Assembly: GCA_029289095.1 (NCBI GenBank)
Contig: JARFUG010000010.1
Location: 1 to 64,000 of the forward strand
Direction of reading: 5' to 3'
Source: Desulfuromonadales bacterium
GTDB lineage: Bacteria; Desulfobacterota; Desulfuromonadia; Desulfuromonadales; JACZKF01
DNA: 64,000 nucleotides
Shown: in pieces, positions 1 to 8,550 of the stretch
How the letters are laid out: each line of letters opens with the position of its first letter
Position numbering within the stretch: position 1 is the first letter of the stretch
The notes under the pieces: model-generated
Database searches by the model: none
The model's input: the letters and a program-made list of their open reading frames with translations, nothing else
Told to the model about the DNA's origin: nothing
Made by a program: the position numbers and the translations under genes

Positions 1-14
1 CACAAGGATCGCCC

Positions 15-587
15 CTACTTTTGCGCCCAGCCGCCGTTGCGCTCGAGGTACCACCCGGAGGCGGCGCGCTGGCGCCAGGTTTCGGCGAAAATCTGCTGGA
101 CCTCTCCGGCGCGGTCGGGGAAGCCGTTGGCGCGGGCGATCTCGCGGTAGAGGCGGGAGCGGTCTTCGTTTTCAGCGTTGACGAGGCGGGTCACCTCGCC
201 GCGAGCGCGCAGGTCAAGCCCTTCGGTGCTGCGCACCTTGAGGAAGCCGTCGGCGCCGACTCCGACATTCCCCGAGTCGAGGTAGGGGAAGAGGGAGCCG
301 GAGCGCTCGCGCATCGACTCGCGGATGGCGCGGATCTCGGGGGTGGTGATGTCGATGTCCTGCGCGGCGTAGGCGACGGAGGGGCCGAGGATCTGCAGGA
401 AGGAGGAACCGGGGTTGGCCGGAGCCCGCAGAGGCGCCCCTTCACGTCCGCGCTCGCCCCAGACCTCGTCGACGATGCGGTCGGCGGCGCCGCGCACCTG
501 CTCGGCGGGGAAGTAGATGTTGATGGTGACGCAGGCGGCGGCGAAAAGGACGAGAAGCAGAGGGGAGAGACGCAGGATCTTTCGCAT
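15..587 (-). CDS. DUF1318 / YdbL-like envelope lipoprotein
   Basis: A 190-residue protein with an N-terminal hydrophobic segment and a lipobox (FAAAC, Cys at about residue 19), so it is probably a lipoprotein. The C-terminal half (about 75-190) looks like the DUF1318/YdbL family, ending in the typical basic-Trp tail (NGGWAQK). Directly after the lipid Cys comes VTINIYFPAEQV, resembling the strand of E. coli YnbE (ITINMNV). It is downstream of the YdbH-like gene on the same strand, 281 nt away across a repeat. In E. coli ydbH-ynbE-ydbL form an intermembrane phospholipid transport system; here one protein may serve both small-partner roles (inference). Family fairly sure; function by analogy. 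Confidence 0.8.
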   Translation of the reverse strand: MRKILRLSPLLLVLFAAACVTINIYFPAEQVRGAADRIVDEVWGERGREGAPLRAPANPGSSFLQILGPSVAYAAQDIDITTPEIRAIRESMRERSGSLFPYLDSGNVGVGADGFLKVRSTEGLDLRARGEVTRLVNAENEDRSRLYREIARANGFPDRAGEVQQIFAETWRQRAASGWYLERNGGWAQK

Positions 588-868
588 GGCAAGGCACTCC
601 GATGACAGGTTGAGGATGGACAGAGCTGATTCTACTCTTTGACATGTTTAAAAATCAATTCGGTTGCGCACTTAACGCCAGCTAATGCCGGTATGTACTG
701 CTAAAGATGGTTGAATCTTGAACCAGGGAAAAGCACATTGGCCGCAGATGAACGCTGATGAGCGCAGATGCAAAGCAAAAACCGGAAAATACATGGACTT
801 GGTTTGATCTGAGCAAATCTGCGTGAATCTGTGGCCAAAATTTTGCCCATTGCCGGAGAGCCGGAAAA
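588..868. repeat. Intergenic gap with CAGATGAACGC-type inverted repeat
   Basis: This 281-nt gap holds no convincing gene. Two arms, about 738-770 and 806-838, are imperfect reverse complements beginning TTGGCC(G/A)CAGAT, with roughly 11-nt internal periodicity of CAGAT/GCTGAT units. Related short copies occur near 5250-5340 and 15098-15130. This type of interspersed repeat is common in deltaproteobacterial intergenic regions. A transcript from either strand could fold into a long hairpin between ydbH-like and ydbL-like. Confidence 0.65.
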
Positions 869-3800
869 TCAATTTCTTCCCGCACCCCCTGTGCGGTCGA
901 TGCGCTGCAGGCGGTTGATCATCTCTTTGAAGGAGATGGCATGCTCGGGGGCGATGATGTTGATCTTCGGCGGGAGGAGGCCGCCGTCGACCAGATAGCG
1001 TTCGTCGCCGTCGCGGGCCGTTCCGGTGAGGACGAAGACGTCGTTGCGCAGGGTGCAGTGCAGCCCGATCTTGCGATAGCGGTAGAAGTCGATGAAGCGG
1101 TAGATCCCGCGGGAGAGGACCCCCGCGAGCCCCCCCTGGCTGATGGTGGTGATGTTGCGCACCGCGGCGACGCTGATGTTGCGCTGACCACGGGTGCGCG
1201 TCTCGAAGGAGGCCTCGAAGTGGGAGGGGACGGCGCCGAAGAGGCGCAGCTCGTGGATGTAGCCGTCAGCGATGCCGTTGACCTCTCCGAACTCGAAGGC
1301 GGCGGTCACGAGGCGCAGGTCGACCCCGGTGAAGTCGACGTCGAGGCTCGAGGTCATGTAGGAGGTGAAGAGAGATTCGAGCCGCAGGTTTCGCACCCGG
1401 AAACGGCCGCCGAAGGCGTCGATCTTCATCTCCCCGTCGGTGGTCAGCGTCCCGCCTCGGTACTCGATGCGCCCGAGATCGGCCGAGAGACCGCCGGCAA
1501 GCTCGACCGTCCCGAGCTCCCGCGTCAGTTCCCCGAGATCGACGTTGCGCACCAGAAGAACGGCGGAGAAACCGGGAGCACCTTCGGAGAGCTCGGCCTT
1601 GGCGCCTGCGATCTCCACCTCCCCCCCCGCGATGGCGAAGACGAGGGGATCGACGAAGTCGAAGCGCCCGGGGGCGCTCCTGACTCTCAGCTGCTGTGCG
1701 CGCAGCTCGGCCGCCCCGTAGGCCAGCCGGGCCAGGGAGAGATTCCCGTAGCGCTCCTCGCCGGCGCCGGCATCACTGCCGAGGTCGAAGGGGAGAACCC
1801 CCGACAGACCGGAGAGATGAAAGCGGGCCGCCTCCATCCGCAGGTCGAGCCCGCGCGGCTCGGCGCTCCCCTGCAGGCGCCACCCCTCTTCGTCCCGCCG
1901 GAAGCGCGCCTCGAGGCCGAGCCCTCCGGCGAGCGCGGTCTGCCTCACGACCGGAAAGCTCTCCCCGAGCACCTCCAGACGTTCGCGCCCCCTGCGCAGG
2001 TCGGGCAGGCTCACCGTGGCGGCGAGATCGATCCGCACGGGATCGAGCGTCCCGCGCAGCTCGGCCTCTCCGACCTCGGGGAGAGTCGCCGAAAGGCGCT
2101 GCGCCTCGAGGCGCTGCGACTCGGGGTCGTAGCGCCCCTGCAGCCGAAGCTGCGCCGGGAGGGAGGAGAGATCGGCATAGAAGGCGCCGTGCAGCACCTC
2201 TCCCCCGTCGGCCTCGAGGTGAAGATCGAGGCTCACCGGGGCGCCGAATCTCCCCTCGGCGGCCCCCCGGCCGCGCACCGCCGCCCCGGATATCCCGGAG
2301 TGGCCGTCCGGCGAGATGTATTCGATCCCCTCGGCGGAAAAGCGATCGAGGGCGATGCGAAAGCGCTCTCCCTCCACCTCGGCCCGCCCCGACGCGGACA
2401 GAACGGCCGAGGGGATCTCCTCCCCGCTCACCCGCGCCGACAAGTCCCCGCCACGGAGGATCGTTTTCTCCCCCTGCCGTGCGAAGCGCCCTTTGATGCG
2501 GACCTCTTCAAGGAGCGCCGGAGGCAGGGGAACGCGGGCGGCCGTCGCCTCGATCTGCGCGTCCCAGCCGTCGTGCTCCGGCCGCAGGTGAGCGGTCCCG
2601 GCGATCCTCTCGGCCCCCTCCGGAATCCCGGAGCGCATCTCCGCCGGAAGCAGGGGGAGGATTTCCCGGGCATCGACCGGATGGAGCTGCACCGTCATCC
2701 CCTGCAGATCCCCCGCGGCGCGAACGACCGTGCGCCCGCGCAGGCGGAAGGTCGCCTCCCCGGAGTACGCCTCCCCTTCGCTCCGGAAGAGTAGTTCGGC
2801 AGCGAGATCCGAGATGTCGGGGAGGTCGCTCTGCATGCGTGGGGCGGGAGTTCCGGCCAGGGCGGCTTTTACACGCAGCCCCCCTTCCGAGGCGCTGAAC
2901 TCTCCCTCTCCCTCGATCCCCCCCGAGACCTTCGGCCAATCCCCCCCGGCCAGCGCCTCCAGCAGGGCGGCGGGGTCGGCGGAGCGGATGGTGAAACTCC
3001 CCTGCGCTTCCCCATCCGCAAGGCGTCCGGAAAGGCGAAGGGGCGCCTGGTCGGCCAGGAGCATCTCCCCCTCTCCTTCCCAGAGATCCCCTGCCCCTTC
3101 GCCCTGCAGGCGAAGATCGCGCGCGAAGAGGTCGAAATCGCCTGCGCCCCCCGTGAAGCTTCGCGCCGTCACCGCGACCCTGAGCCGCTCGTCCATCCAG
3201 GCAAAGGAGAAGCGAACCCCTTCCAGGACGAAGCGCCCCTCCGGCGGCAGGGGGGAATCGATCTCCAGGACCGCCAGGATGCGGCCGAGTTGGACCTCGT
3301 CGAAGCGTTCGATGGCGATCCCCCCCTCGGCGCCGGCCCCTTCTGCGGGGAGCGTCACGACCAGGGGAGAGGTAAGGAGTTCGTCCCCCTCGAGCTTCGC
3401 CGAATCGAGAGTGACGGACGGCGCTCTCCCCCACGACAGCCGACCGTGGGTCGCCAGGGGGAGCCCAGGCGCCGCGCCGACGCGGGCGCTGAGAAAGAAG
3501 GGGGTTTCCTCATCGAGACGCCCCTGCAGATGGAGCTCATCAACAGACCAGGTGCGCCCCGCCGCGTGCAGCGTAAGACGCCCCCCGACGATCTCCACGC
3601 GCTCGACCGTCACGGGGGGACGCTCGGGCAAACCTCCCCCCTCTTCTTCGCTTTCGGTAAGAACGATGTCGGGCGCCGTCACGCGAAGAGCGGCGAGGCG
3701 CCGGGAAAAAAGATCGGAGAGCAGGAAGTCGGCCTCCAGGCGTTCGGCGTTCAGACGCAGGGAGGGAAGATCGAGGGTGATGTCGGAGATTTCGAGACGG

Positions 3801-3985
3801 TCCCGGCCGAGAAAGATCCGCCCGAGGCGCACCTCTCCCTCCATCTGCTCGCCAAGGTAGCGCTCCAGGTGCGGACGCACCACCGTGTTCAGGCCCGTGT
3901 CGGAAAGGAGATAGACCAGGATCCCCAGAAAGAGCAGGGGCGGAAGGAGAAAAGCGATGACGATGATCAGGCGCCTGCGTGTCAT
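869..3985 (-). CDS. YdbH-like AsmA-family envelope protein
   Basis: A 1038-residue protein with one N-terminal membrane anchor (about residues 6-28, Arg-rich just before it) and a long periplasmic body rich in short beta strands, as expected for AsmA/TamB-type lipid-transfer bridges. The C-terminal 250 residues (from about ELTRELGTVELAGG) match the style of the YdbH domain. Known: E. coli YdbH acts redundantly with TamB and YhdP in moving phospholipids to the outer membrane. The DUF1318/YdbL-like lipoprotein next door supports this. Base composition is very GC-rich, which produces long shadow ORFs on both strands. The exact subfamily is inferred; TamB-like is the main alternative. Confidence 0.75.
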   Translation of the reverse strand: MTRRRLIIVIAFLLPPLLFLGILVYLLSDTGLNTVVRPHLERYLGEQMEGEVRLGRIFLGRDRLEISDITLDLPSLRLNAERLEADFLLSDLFSRRLAALRVTAPDIVLTESEEEGGGLPERPPVTVERVEIVGGRLTLHAAGRTWSVDELHLQGRLDEETPFFLSARVGAAPGLPLATHGRLSWGRAPSVTLDSAKLEGDELLTSPLVVTLPAEGAGAEGGIAIERFDEVQLGRILAVLEIDSPLPPEGRFVLEGVRFSFAWMDERLRVAVTARSFTGGAGDFDLFARDLRLQGEGAGDLWEGEGEMLLADQAPLRLSGRLADGEAQGSFTIRSADPAALLEALAGGDWPKVSGGIEGEGEFSASEGGLRVKAALAGTPAPRMQSDLPDISDLAAELLFRSEGEAYSGEATFRLRGRTVVRAAGDLQGMTVQLHPVDAREILPLLPAEMRSGIPEGAERIAGTAHLRPEHDGWDAQIEATAARVPLPPALLEEVRIKGRFARQGEKTILRGGDLSARVSGEEIPSAVLSASGRAEVEGERFRIALDRFSAEGIEYISPDGHSGISGAAVRGRGAAEGRFGAPVSLDLHLEADGGEVLHGAFYADLSSLPAQLRLQGRYDPESQRLEAQRLSATLPEVGEAELRGTLDPVRIDLAATVSLPDLRRGRERLEVLGESFPVVRQTALAGGLGLEARFRRDEEGWRLQGSAEPRGLDLRMEAARFHLSGLSGVLPFDLGSDAGAGEERYGNLSLARLAYGAAELRAQQLRVRSAPGRFDFVDPLVFAIAGGEVEIAGAKAELSEGAPGFSAVLLVRNVDLGELTRELGTVELAGGLSADLGRIEYRGGTLTTDGEMKIDAFGGRFRVRNLRLESLFTSYMTSSLDVDFTGVDLRLVTAAFEFGEVNGIADGYIHELRLFGAVPSHFEASFETRTRGQRNISVAAVRNITTISQGGLAGVLSRGIYRFIDFYRYRKIGLHCTLRNDVFVLTGTARDGDERYLVDGGLLPPKINIIAPEHAISFKEMINRLQRIDRTGGAGRN

Positions 3986-4076
3986 GGCGAGCCGAAAAAT
4001 AGAGAGATGCAGAACGGGGAAAGTATAGTCTCAGAAAGGGGCAAAAAGATAGCTGCACCGGCCTGAAGGTGCGCGC

Positions 4077-4163
4077 CCCCCCTCCTGGATCAGGAGGGGG
4101 TCGGTGGGTGGTCTGGGTTGAAAGACCTTACCACCCCCTGCCCCTCCTAAAATAGGAGGGGAG
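4077..4163. repeat. CCCCTCCT palindromic intergenic repeat, copy 1
   Basis: Two hairpins (CCCTCCTG-GATC-AGGAGGG and CCCCTCCT-AAAAT-AGGAGGGG at 4142-4162) flank a GGTGGGTGGT...ACCACCCCC pair, so the element folds on itself. The same architecture recurs at 16181-16264 inside the T2SS operon. It sits between the YdbH-like gene and the acyltransferase, both on the minus strand. Confidence 0.75.
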
Positions 4164-4168
4164 TCATT

Positions 4169-5065
4169 TCACCTGCCTGACAGAAGCTTGCTCAGCAGCT
4201 CGTCCTTTTCGCGCCAGATTCCCTGAAGCCATTCCTTGTGGCGATTGCGCAGGCGGGTGTCACCGGCGTAGTCCCCTTCTTTGAGCTCAGGGTCGATCTC
4301 CAGCAGGCGGGCGCGCACGATCACCGGGCCGGTGCGTCCCACGAGGGCTTCGATGAGGCCCGGGCGTCCCTTGGGGTAGGCGATCGTCACATCGAGGATG
4401 CCGCCGAGGCGATCCCCCAGCGTCGTCAGGACGACGGCCGTCCCGCCGGGACGCGGCGAGAGGAGATGGCGGAAGGGGGAGCCCTGGTTGCGGTGCTTTT
4501 CGGCCGAGAAGCGCGTCCCCTCGGGGTAGACGATGAGGGTGGTCGGCATCTGCCTCGCCTTCTCGCAGGCGGTGCGGGCCGTCTGCAGGTCGCGCCCCCG
4601 CAACTCGGGCCGCCTCTCCACGTCCTGACGGCTATGGCGCTCGACGAAGGGGAAGTCGAGCCCCCACATCGCCTGGCCGAAGAGGGGAAGGCGGCGAAGC
4701 TCCTTTTTGGCGAAGAAGACCGGAAAAGGGAGGCGCTCGACGAAAAGGCGGATGAGCACCAGGATGTCGACCCACGACTGGTGGTTGCAGATGAGCAGGT
4801 ACCACCCCTTCGAGCCGTCGACTTCCGCCGGGATCTCGACGTCCCACTCGCGAGGAGAGAAAACATCGACGATGGCATTCATCGCAACGGCCCAGCGCAC
4901 CGCCAGACGCCGCATGAGAAGGGTGCAGACGTTTCGCCAGCCGGCCGAGGGGATCGCCGCCTTGACGGGGATCAGCAGCAGGAGCGGCAGAAACCAGAAG
5001 AGCGTGTTCACCGCCAGCAGAAAAAGGACGAGAGCCGCTTTTATGCCGAAGAGGAGGCTCGACAT
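4169..5065 (-). CDS. PlsC-type acyltransferase (YihG-like)
   Basis: 1-Acyl-glycerol-3-phosphate-acyltransferase-fold protein of 298 residues. N-terminal hydrophobic segments (about 5-35) anchor it in the inner membrane. The catalytic HX4D motif is NHQSWVD (His95, Asp100) and the substrate motif is YPEGTRF (EGTR 182-185). Length and layout resemble E. coli YihG/YihA-type acyltransferases. A longer reading frame to 5092 exists with a GTG start, but AAAGGAG lies 5 nt before the ATG at 5065, so that start was chosen. The acyl acceptor is unknown; phospholipid remodelling is the default expectation. Confidence 0.85.
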   Translation of the reverse strand: MSSLLFGIKAALVLFLLAVNTLFWFLPLLLLIPVKAAIPSAGWRNVCTLLMRRLAVRWAVAMNAIVDVFSPREWDVEIPAEVDGSKGWYLLICNHQSWVDILVLIRLFVERLPFPVFFAKKELRRLPLFGQAMWGLDFPFVERHSRQDVERRPELRGRDLQTARTACEKARQMPTTLIVYPEGTRFSAEKHRNQGSPFRHLLSPRPGGTAVVLTTLGDRLGGILDVTIAYPKGRPGLIEALVGRTGPVIVRARLLEIDPELKEGDYAGDTRLRNRHKEWLQGIWREKDELLSKLLSGR

Positions 5066-5114
5066 CGAAGCTCCTTTCATGAAGTTACTCACTGTACCAG
5101 TCTATCAAAGGCGT

Positions 5115-5475
5115 TCTCACGCGACGACGCGACGACGCGACGAAAACCTTGAAACCTGAAGCCGTCTCTCGCCCGCTACCTTTCAGTCGCTCGAGACGCA
5201 GAGGCCGCAGAGAAACCTTGTTCAAAATCCTCAATGGTACACGGATAAAATCTGATGCTCCGCATACGCAGATTTTCACAGATTTATAAATCAAATTTTG
5301 ATCAGAGCCTTTTCCGCGAAAATCCGCGTTCCATTCGGCCTTTGCCTTTGACTTCTCCGTGTGCTCTGCGCCTCGAGTGAGCGAAGCGAACGGGGCGTGC
5401 GATTGAATTTGGCTTTTTTTTCGATTTCGATTTCGATTTTGATTTCTCGTCGCGTCGTTGCGCCGTCGCGTGAGA
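5115..5475. repeat. Nested inverted-repeat block between acyltransferase and polA
   Basis: The outer arms 5115-5143 and 5447-5475 are 29-nt reverse complements with two mismatches (CTCACGCGACGACGCGACG type). Inside, a CTCGAGACGCAGAGG-type arm (about 5181-5216) faces a CTCTGCGCCTCGAG arm (about 5355-5378), and CAGATTTTCACAGATTT-type units fill the centre. A TTTCGA hexamer is repeated at 5421-5447. No credible gene is present. The order of arms makes the whole 360 bp one nested palindrome. Confidence 0.75.
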
Positions 5476-5488
5476 CCGGTTTTGATGT

Positions 5489-8164
5489 TCAGTGCGCCTC
5501 GCGCCAGTTCTTTCCCGTGCCCACATCGACCGCCAGCGGGACGCTCAGGGGAACGGCGCCTTCCATCTCCTGGCGCACGATGGGGGCGAGGGTCTCGACT
5601 TCGTCTTCGGGGACGTCGAAGACGAGTTCGTCGTGCACCTGCAGGACCATCTTGGCCCGCAGCCCCTCCTTCTGAAGGCGGCGGTGCAGGTTCACCATCG
5701 CCACCTTGATGATGTCGGCGGCGGAGCCCTGGATGGGGTAGTTGACGGCGTTTCGCTCGGCATAGGAGCGCACGGCCGGGTTCTTGCTCAGGATCTCGGG
5801 GATGGCGCAGCGCCGTCCGAGAAGGGTGGTGACGTACGCCTTCTCCCGCGCCTCGGCCAGGCGGCTCTCCATGAACGCCTTGATCCCCGCGTAGCGGTCG
5901 AAATAGCGATCGATGAACTCCTGGGCCTCGCGGCGGCCGATCCCCAGTTCCTTGGCGAGGCCGAAGGCGCTCATGCCGTAGAGGACGCCGAAGTTGATCG
6001 TCTTGGCCTGGCGGCGCATGTCGGAGGTGACCATCTCGGGGAAGACGCCGAAGATCTCGCTCGCCGTGCGCCGGTGGATGTCCTCGCCCCGGGCGAAGCT
6101 CTCCTTGAGGGCCGGCTCGTCGGCCATGTGGGCCAGGATGCGAAGCTCGACCTGCGAGTAGTCGGCCGACAGCAGGATGTTTCCCTCGGCGGGGACGAAG
6201 GCTTCGCGGATGCGGCTCCCCTCTTCGGTGCGGATCGGGATGTTCTGAAGGTTGGGGTCGCTCGAGGAGAGGCGCCCCGTGGCGGTCACCGTCTGGTTGA
6301 AGGAGGTGTGCAGGCGCCCCGTCTCCGGATGGACGAGCCTGGGCAGGTTGTCGGTGTAGGTGCTGGTGAGCTTGGCCAGGGAGCGGTAGTCGAGGATGCG
6401 GGCGCAGACCTCGTTCTCCTCGGCGAGTTTGGTGAGGACCTCGACGTCCGTCGACCACCCGGTCTTGGTGCGCCGGCCCCGGGCGAGCTTGAGGCGCTCG
6501 AAGAGGACTTCGCCGAGTTGCTTCGGGGAGCCGATGTTGAAGGGTCCGCCGCACATTTGGTGGATCTGCGCCTCGAGCCCGGCAAGCTTGACCTTCAGCT
6601 CACGGCTGAGATCGTGCAGAAAATCGGGGTCGATGCGCACGCCGGTCCACTCCATGTCGGTGAGGACCTCCATGAGGGGCATCTCCACTTCGGCAAAGAG
6701 GCGCCCCTGCTGCGCCTCGGCCAAACGAGGAGAGAGGCGCTCGGCGAGGCGCAGCGTGACGTCGGCGTCCTCGGCGGCGTAGACGGCCGCCTTCTCGCAC
6801 TCCACCTCTGAGAAGCAGATCTGCTTTTTTCCGCTGCCGGTCATTTCAGCGTAGGTGATCATCTTGTGCCCGAGGATCTCGGCCGCAAGGGTGTCGAGGG
6901 AGTGGCTTTTGGCCGCAGGGTTCGCCAGATAGGAGGCGATCATGGTGTCGAAGGCGACCCCCGCCACGCGGATCCCCGCCCGGCGCAGCACCAGCAGATC
7001 GTACTTGAGGTTTTGCCCGATCTTCTTAAGGGACGGATCTTCGAGAAGAGGGCGCAGTTTCTCCAGTACGGTTTGTCGCTCGAGCTGATCGGGTACGCCG
7101 AGGTAGCGGTGCCCGAGCGGGACGTACCACCCCTCCCCCTCCCTGACGGAGAAGGAGAGTCCGACGAGTTCGGCGCGCATCGGATCGAGGTCCGTCGTCT
7201 CGGTGTCGAGGCTGAAGCGCCGGGCCTCCAGCAGATCATGCACCATTGCCTCGAAATCACTGTCGGTGAGAAGGCAGTGATACCCCTCGCCCGTCGTGCG
7301 CACGCTCGCGGAGAATTCCTGCACCAGTTTGTGGAACTCCATATCCTTGAAGATCGCCCCCAGGGCGGCGAGATCGGGCTCCGACAGGGTGAAGTCGTCG
7401 TAATCGATTTGCAGGGGGACGTCTTCGCGCAGCTTGACGAGCTCACGCGAGAGCAGGGCCTGATCGGCGAAAGCGCGCAGGTTCTCCTGGCGCTTGGCCC
7501 CTTTGACCCTGTCGATATTGGCCAGAAGGTTCTCCAGGGAGCCGAACTCGGCGATGAGCTCCCGAGCCGTTTTCTCACCGATTCCCGGCACGCCGGGGAT
7601 GTTGTCCGAGGTGTCGCCGGCGAGCCCCAGGACGTCCGCCACGATTTCGGGGGGGCCGCCGAAGCGCTCGACCACCTCGGCGGGGCCGAAGAACTGATCC
7701 TTCATCGTGTCGTAGAGACGCACCCGCTCCCCGACGATCTGCATCAGATCCTTATCCCCCGTCACCACGGTGACGTCCAGACCCTGCGCCGCAAAGCGGC
7801 GAACCAGAGTGGCGATGATATCGTCGGCCTCGAACCCCTGAAGCTCCAGAGCAGGGAGACGAAAACCCCGCACGATTTCTTTGATGACGGGGATTTGCGG
7901 CGCCAGATCGTCGGGCATCGCCGCGCGGTTCGCCTTGTACTCGGGGTAGATCTCCTTGCGGAAGGTCGGCCCCTTGGCGTCGAAAACGACGGCGAGGTGA
8001 TCGGGCTTCTCTTCACGCATCACCTTCAGCAGCATGTTGGTGAAGCCGTAGACGGCGTTGGTGGCGAATCCTTTGCTGTTGGAGAGGTGGCGGATGGCGA
8101 AATAGGCGCGGTAGATGTAGCTCGAACCGTCGATGAGGTACAGGCGTTGGGGCTGATCGGTCAT
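5489..8164 (-). CDS. polA: DNA polymerase I
   Basis: An 891-residue, complete three-domain PolA. The 5'-3' exonuclease occupies about 1-290 (LYLIDGSSYIYRAYF, GLAGDTSDNIPGVPGIGEKTA). The 3'-5' proofreading domain is about 310-500 and keeps its metal pair (Asp320 and Glu322 in SLDTET). The polymerase domain follows with motif A (DYSQVELRILAH), motif B (RRQAKTINFGVLYG) and motif C (VHDELV). It fills gaps in repair and replaces Okazaki primers. It stands alone on the minus strand, separated from neighbours by repeat-rich gaps on both sides. Confidence 0.98.
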   Translation of the reverse strand: MTDQPQRLYLIDGSSYIYRAYFAIRHLSNSKGFATNAVYGFTNMLLKVMREEKPDHLAVVFDAKGPTFRKEIYPEYKANRAAMPDDLAPQIPVIKEIVRGFRLPALELQGFEADDIIATLVRRFAAQGLDVTVVTGDKDLMQIVGERVRLYDTMKDQFFGPAEVVERFGGPPEIVADVLGLAGDTSDNIPGVPGIGEKTARELIAEFGSLENLLANIDRVKGAKRQENLRAFADQALLSRELVKLREDVPLQIDYDDFTLSEPDLAALGAIFKDMEFHKLVQEFSASVRTTGEGYHCLLTDSDFEAMVHDLLEARRFSLDTETTDLDPMRAELVGLSFSVREGEGWYVPLGHRYLGVPDQLERQTVLEKLRPLLEDPSLKKIGQNLKYDLLVLRRAGIRVAGVAFDTMIASYLANPAAKSHSLDTLAAEILGHKMITYAEMTGSGKKQICFSEVECEKAAVYAAEDADVTLRLAERLSPRLAEAQQGRLFAEVEMPLMEVLTDMEWTGVRIDPDFLHDLSRELKVKLAGLEAQIHQMCGGPFNIGSPKQLGEVLFERLKLARGRRTKTGWSTDVEVLTKLAEENEVCARILDYRSLAKLTSTYTDNLPRLVHPETGRLHTSFNQTVTATGRLSSSDPNLQNIPIRTEEGSRIREAFVPAEGNILLSADYSQVELRILAHMADEPALKESFARGEDIHRRTASEIFGVFPEMVTSDMRRQAKTINFGVLYGMSAFGLAKELGIGRREAQEFIDRYFDRYAGIKAFMESRLAEAREKAYVTTLLGRRCAIPEILSKNPAVRSYAERNAVNYPIQGSAADIIKVAMVNLHRRLQKEGLRAKMVLQVHDELVFDVPEDEVETLAPIVRQEMEGAVPLSVPLAVDVGTGKNWREAH

Positions 8165-8480
8165 GGAAGAAACGGCCTCGGAGAAGTGCCGTGAGGTGTG
8201 AGGAGTTGGAAGCGAGAAGTCCGGACCGCACCCCCCATCACATCACCCGTTGACGATACGGCGGAAAGTATCCTCAGACATGCTGATCCGCCGTGTGAAG
8301 GAAGCGCCCATTATTCCACAGCGCAGGAGAAACTCCAAGGGGAACCCCCTTAGATACGGGAGGTTATTTTTCATCCTTGGGGGGATTGATCTCCGGCAGG
8401 GTTCTGCTCCATAATGGGGCAGGCTGGACAAGGGAAAAAAACGACCGTACGACAAGGACTTCCCCCGCCTCTTTACTCTT
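8165..8480. other. Intergenic gap with unassigned hairpins
   Basis: This is the gap between divergently transcribed polA and gspC. It contains ACGGCGGA (8258-8265) facing TCCGCCGT (8287-8294), and an AAGGGG-AA-CCCC hairpin near 8340, followed by a GGAGGT...CCTTGGGGGG stretch. No coding signal is convincing: the only ORF (8243-8455, minus) has no recognisable features. A small RNA or leader is possible but unproven. Confidence 0.35.
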
Positions 8481-8509
8481 TTGACAATATTTTCCCATTA
8501 CTGTATAGT
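8481..8509 (+). promoter_or_regulatory. Sigma-70 promoter of the gsp operon
   Basis: TTGACA (8481-8486), a 17-nt spacer and TATAGT (8504-8509) give a near-consensus promoter 42 nt before the gspC start, in an AT-rich pocket. No other strong promoter is visible until after gspN, so it probably drives the whole operon. Confidence 0.8.
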
Positions 8510-8550
8510 TTTTCTTTCTCCTAAAGCTTCATTAACTTTTTGCAGGCCGC

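Noticed and set aside
941-2794. 617-codon plus-strand ORF opposite the YdbH-like gene
   Set aside because: It is an antisense shadow created by high GC at third codon positions; the minus-strand frame has the membrane anchor and family pattern.
4169-5092. GTG start at 5092 for the acyltransferase
   Set aside because: No ribosome-binding site; AAAGGAG fits the ATG at 5065.
5302-5526. 74-codon minus-strand ORF in the polA downstream gap
   Set aside because: Its Lys-Ser-Lys-Ser stretch is a translation of the TTTCGA tandem repeat and the rest is repeat sequence.
8243-8455. 70-codon minus-strand ORF between polA and gspC
   Set aside because: No ribosome-binding site, no recognisable domain, and it runs through hairpins.
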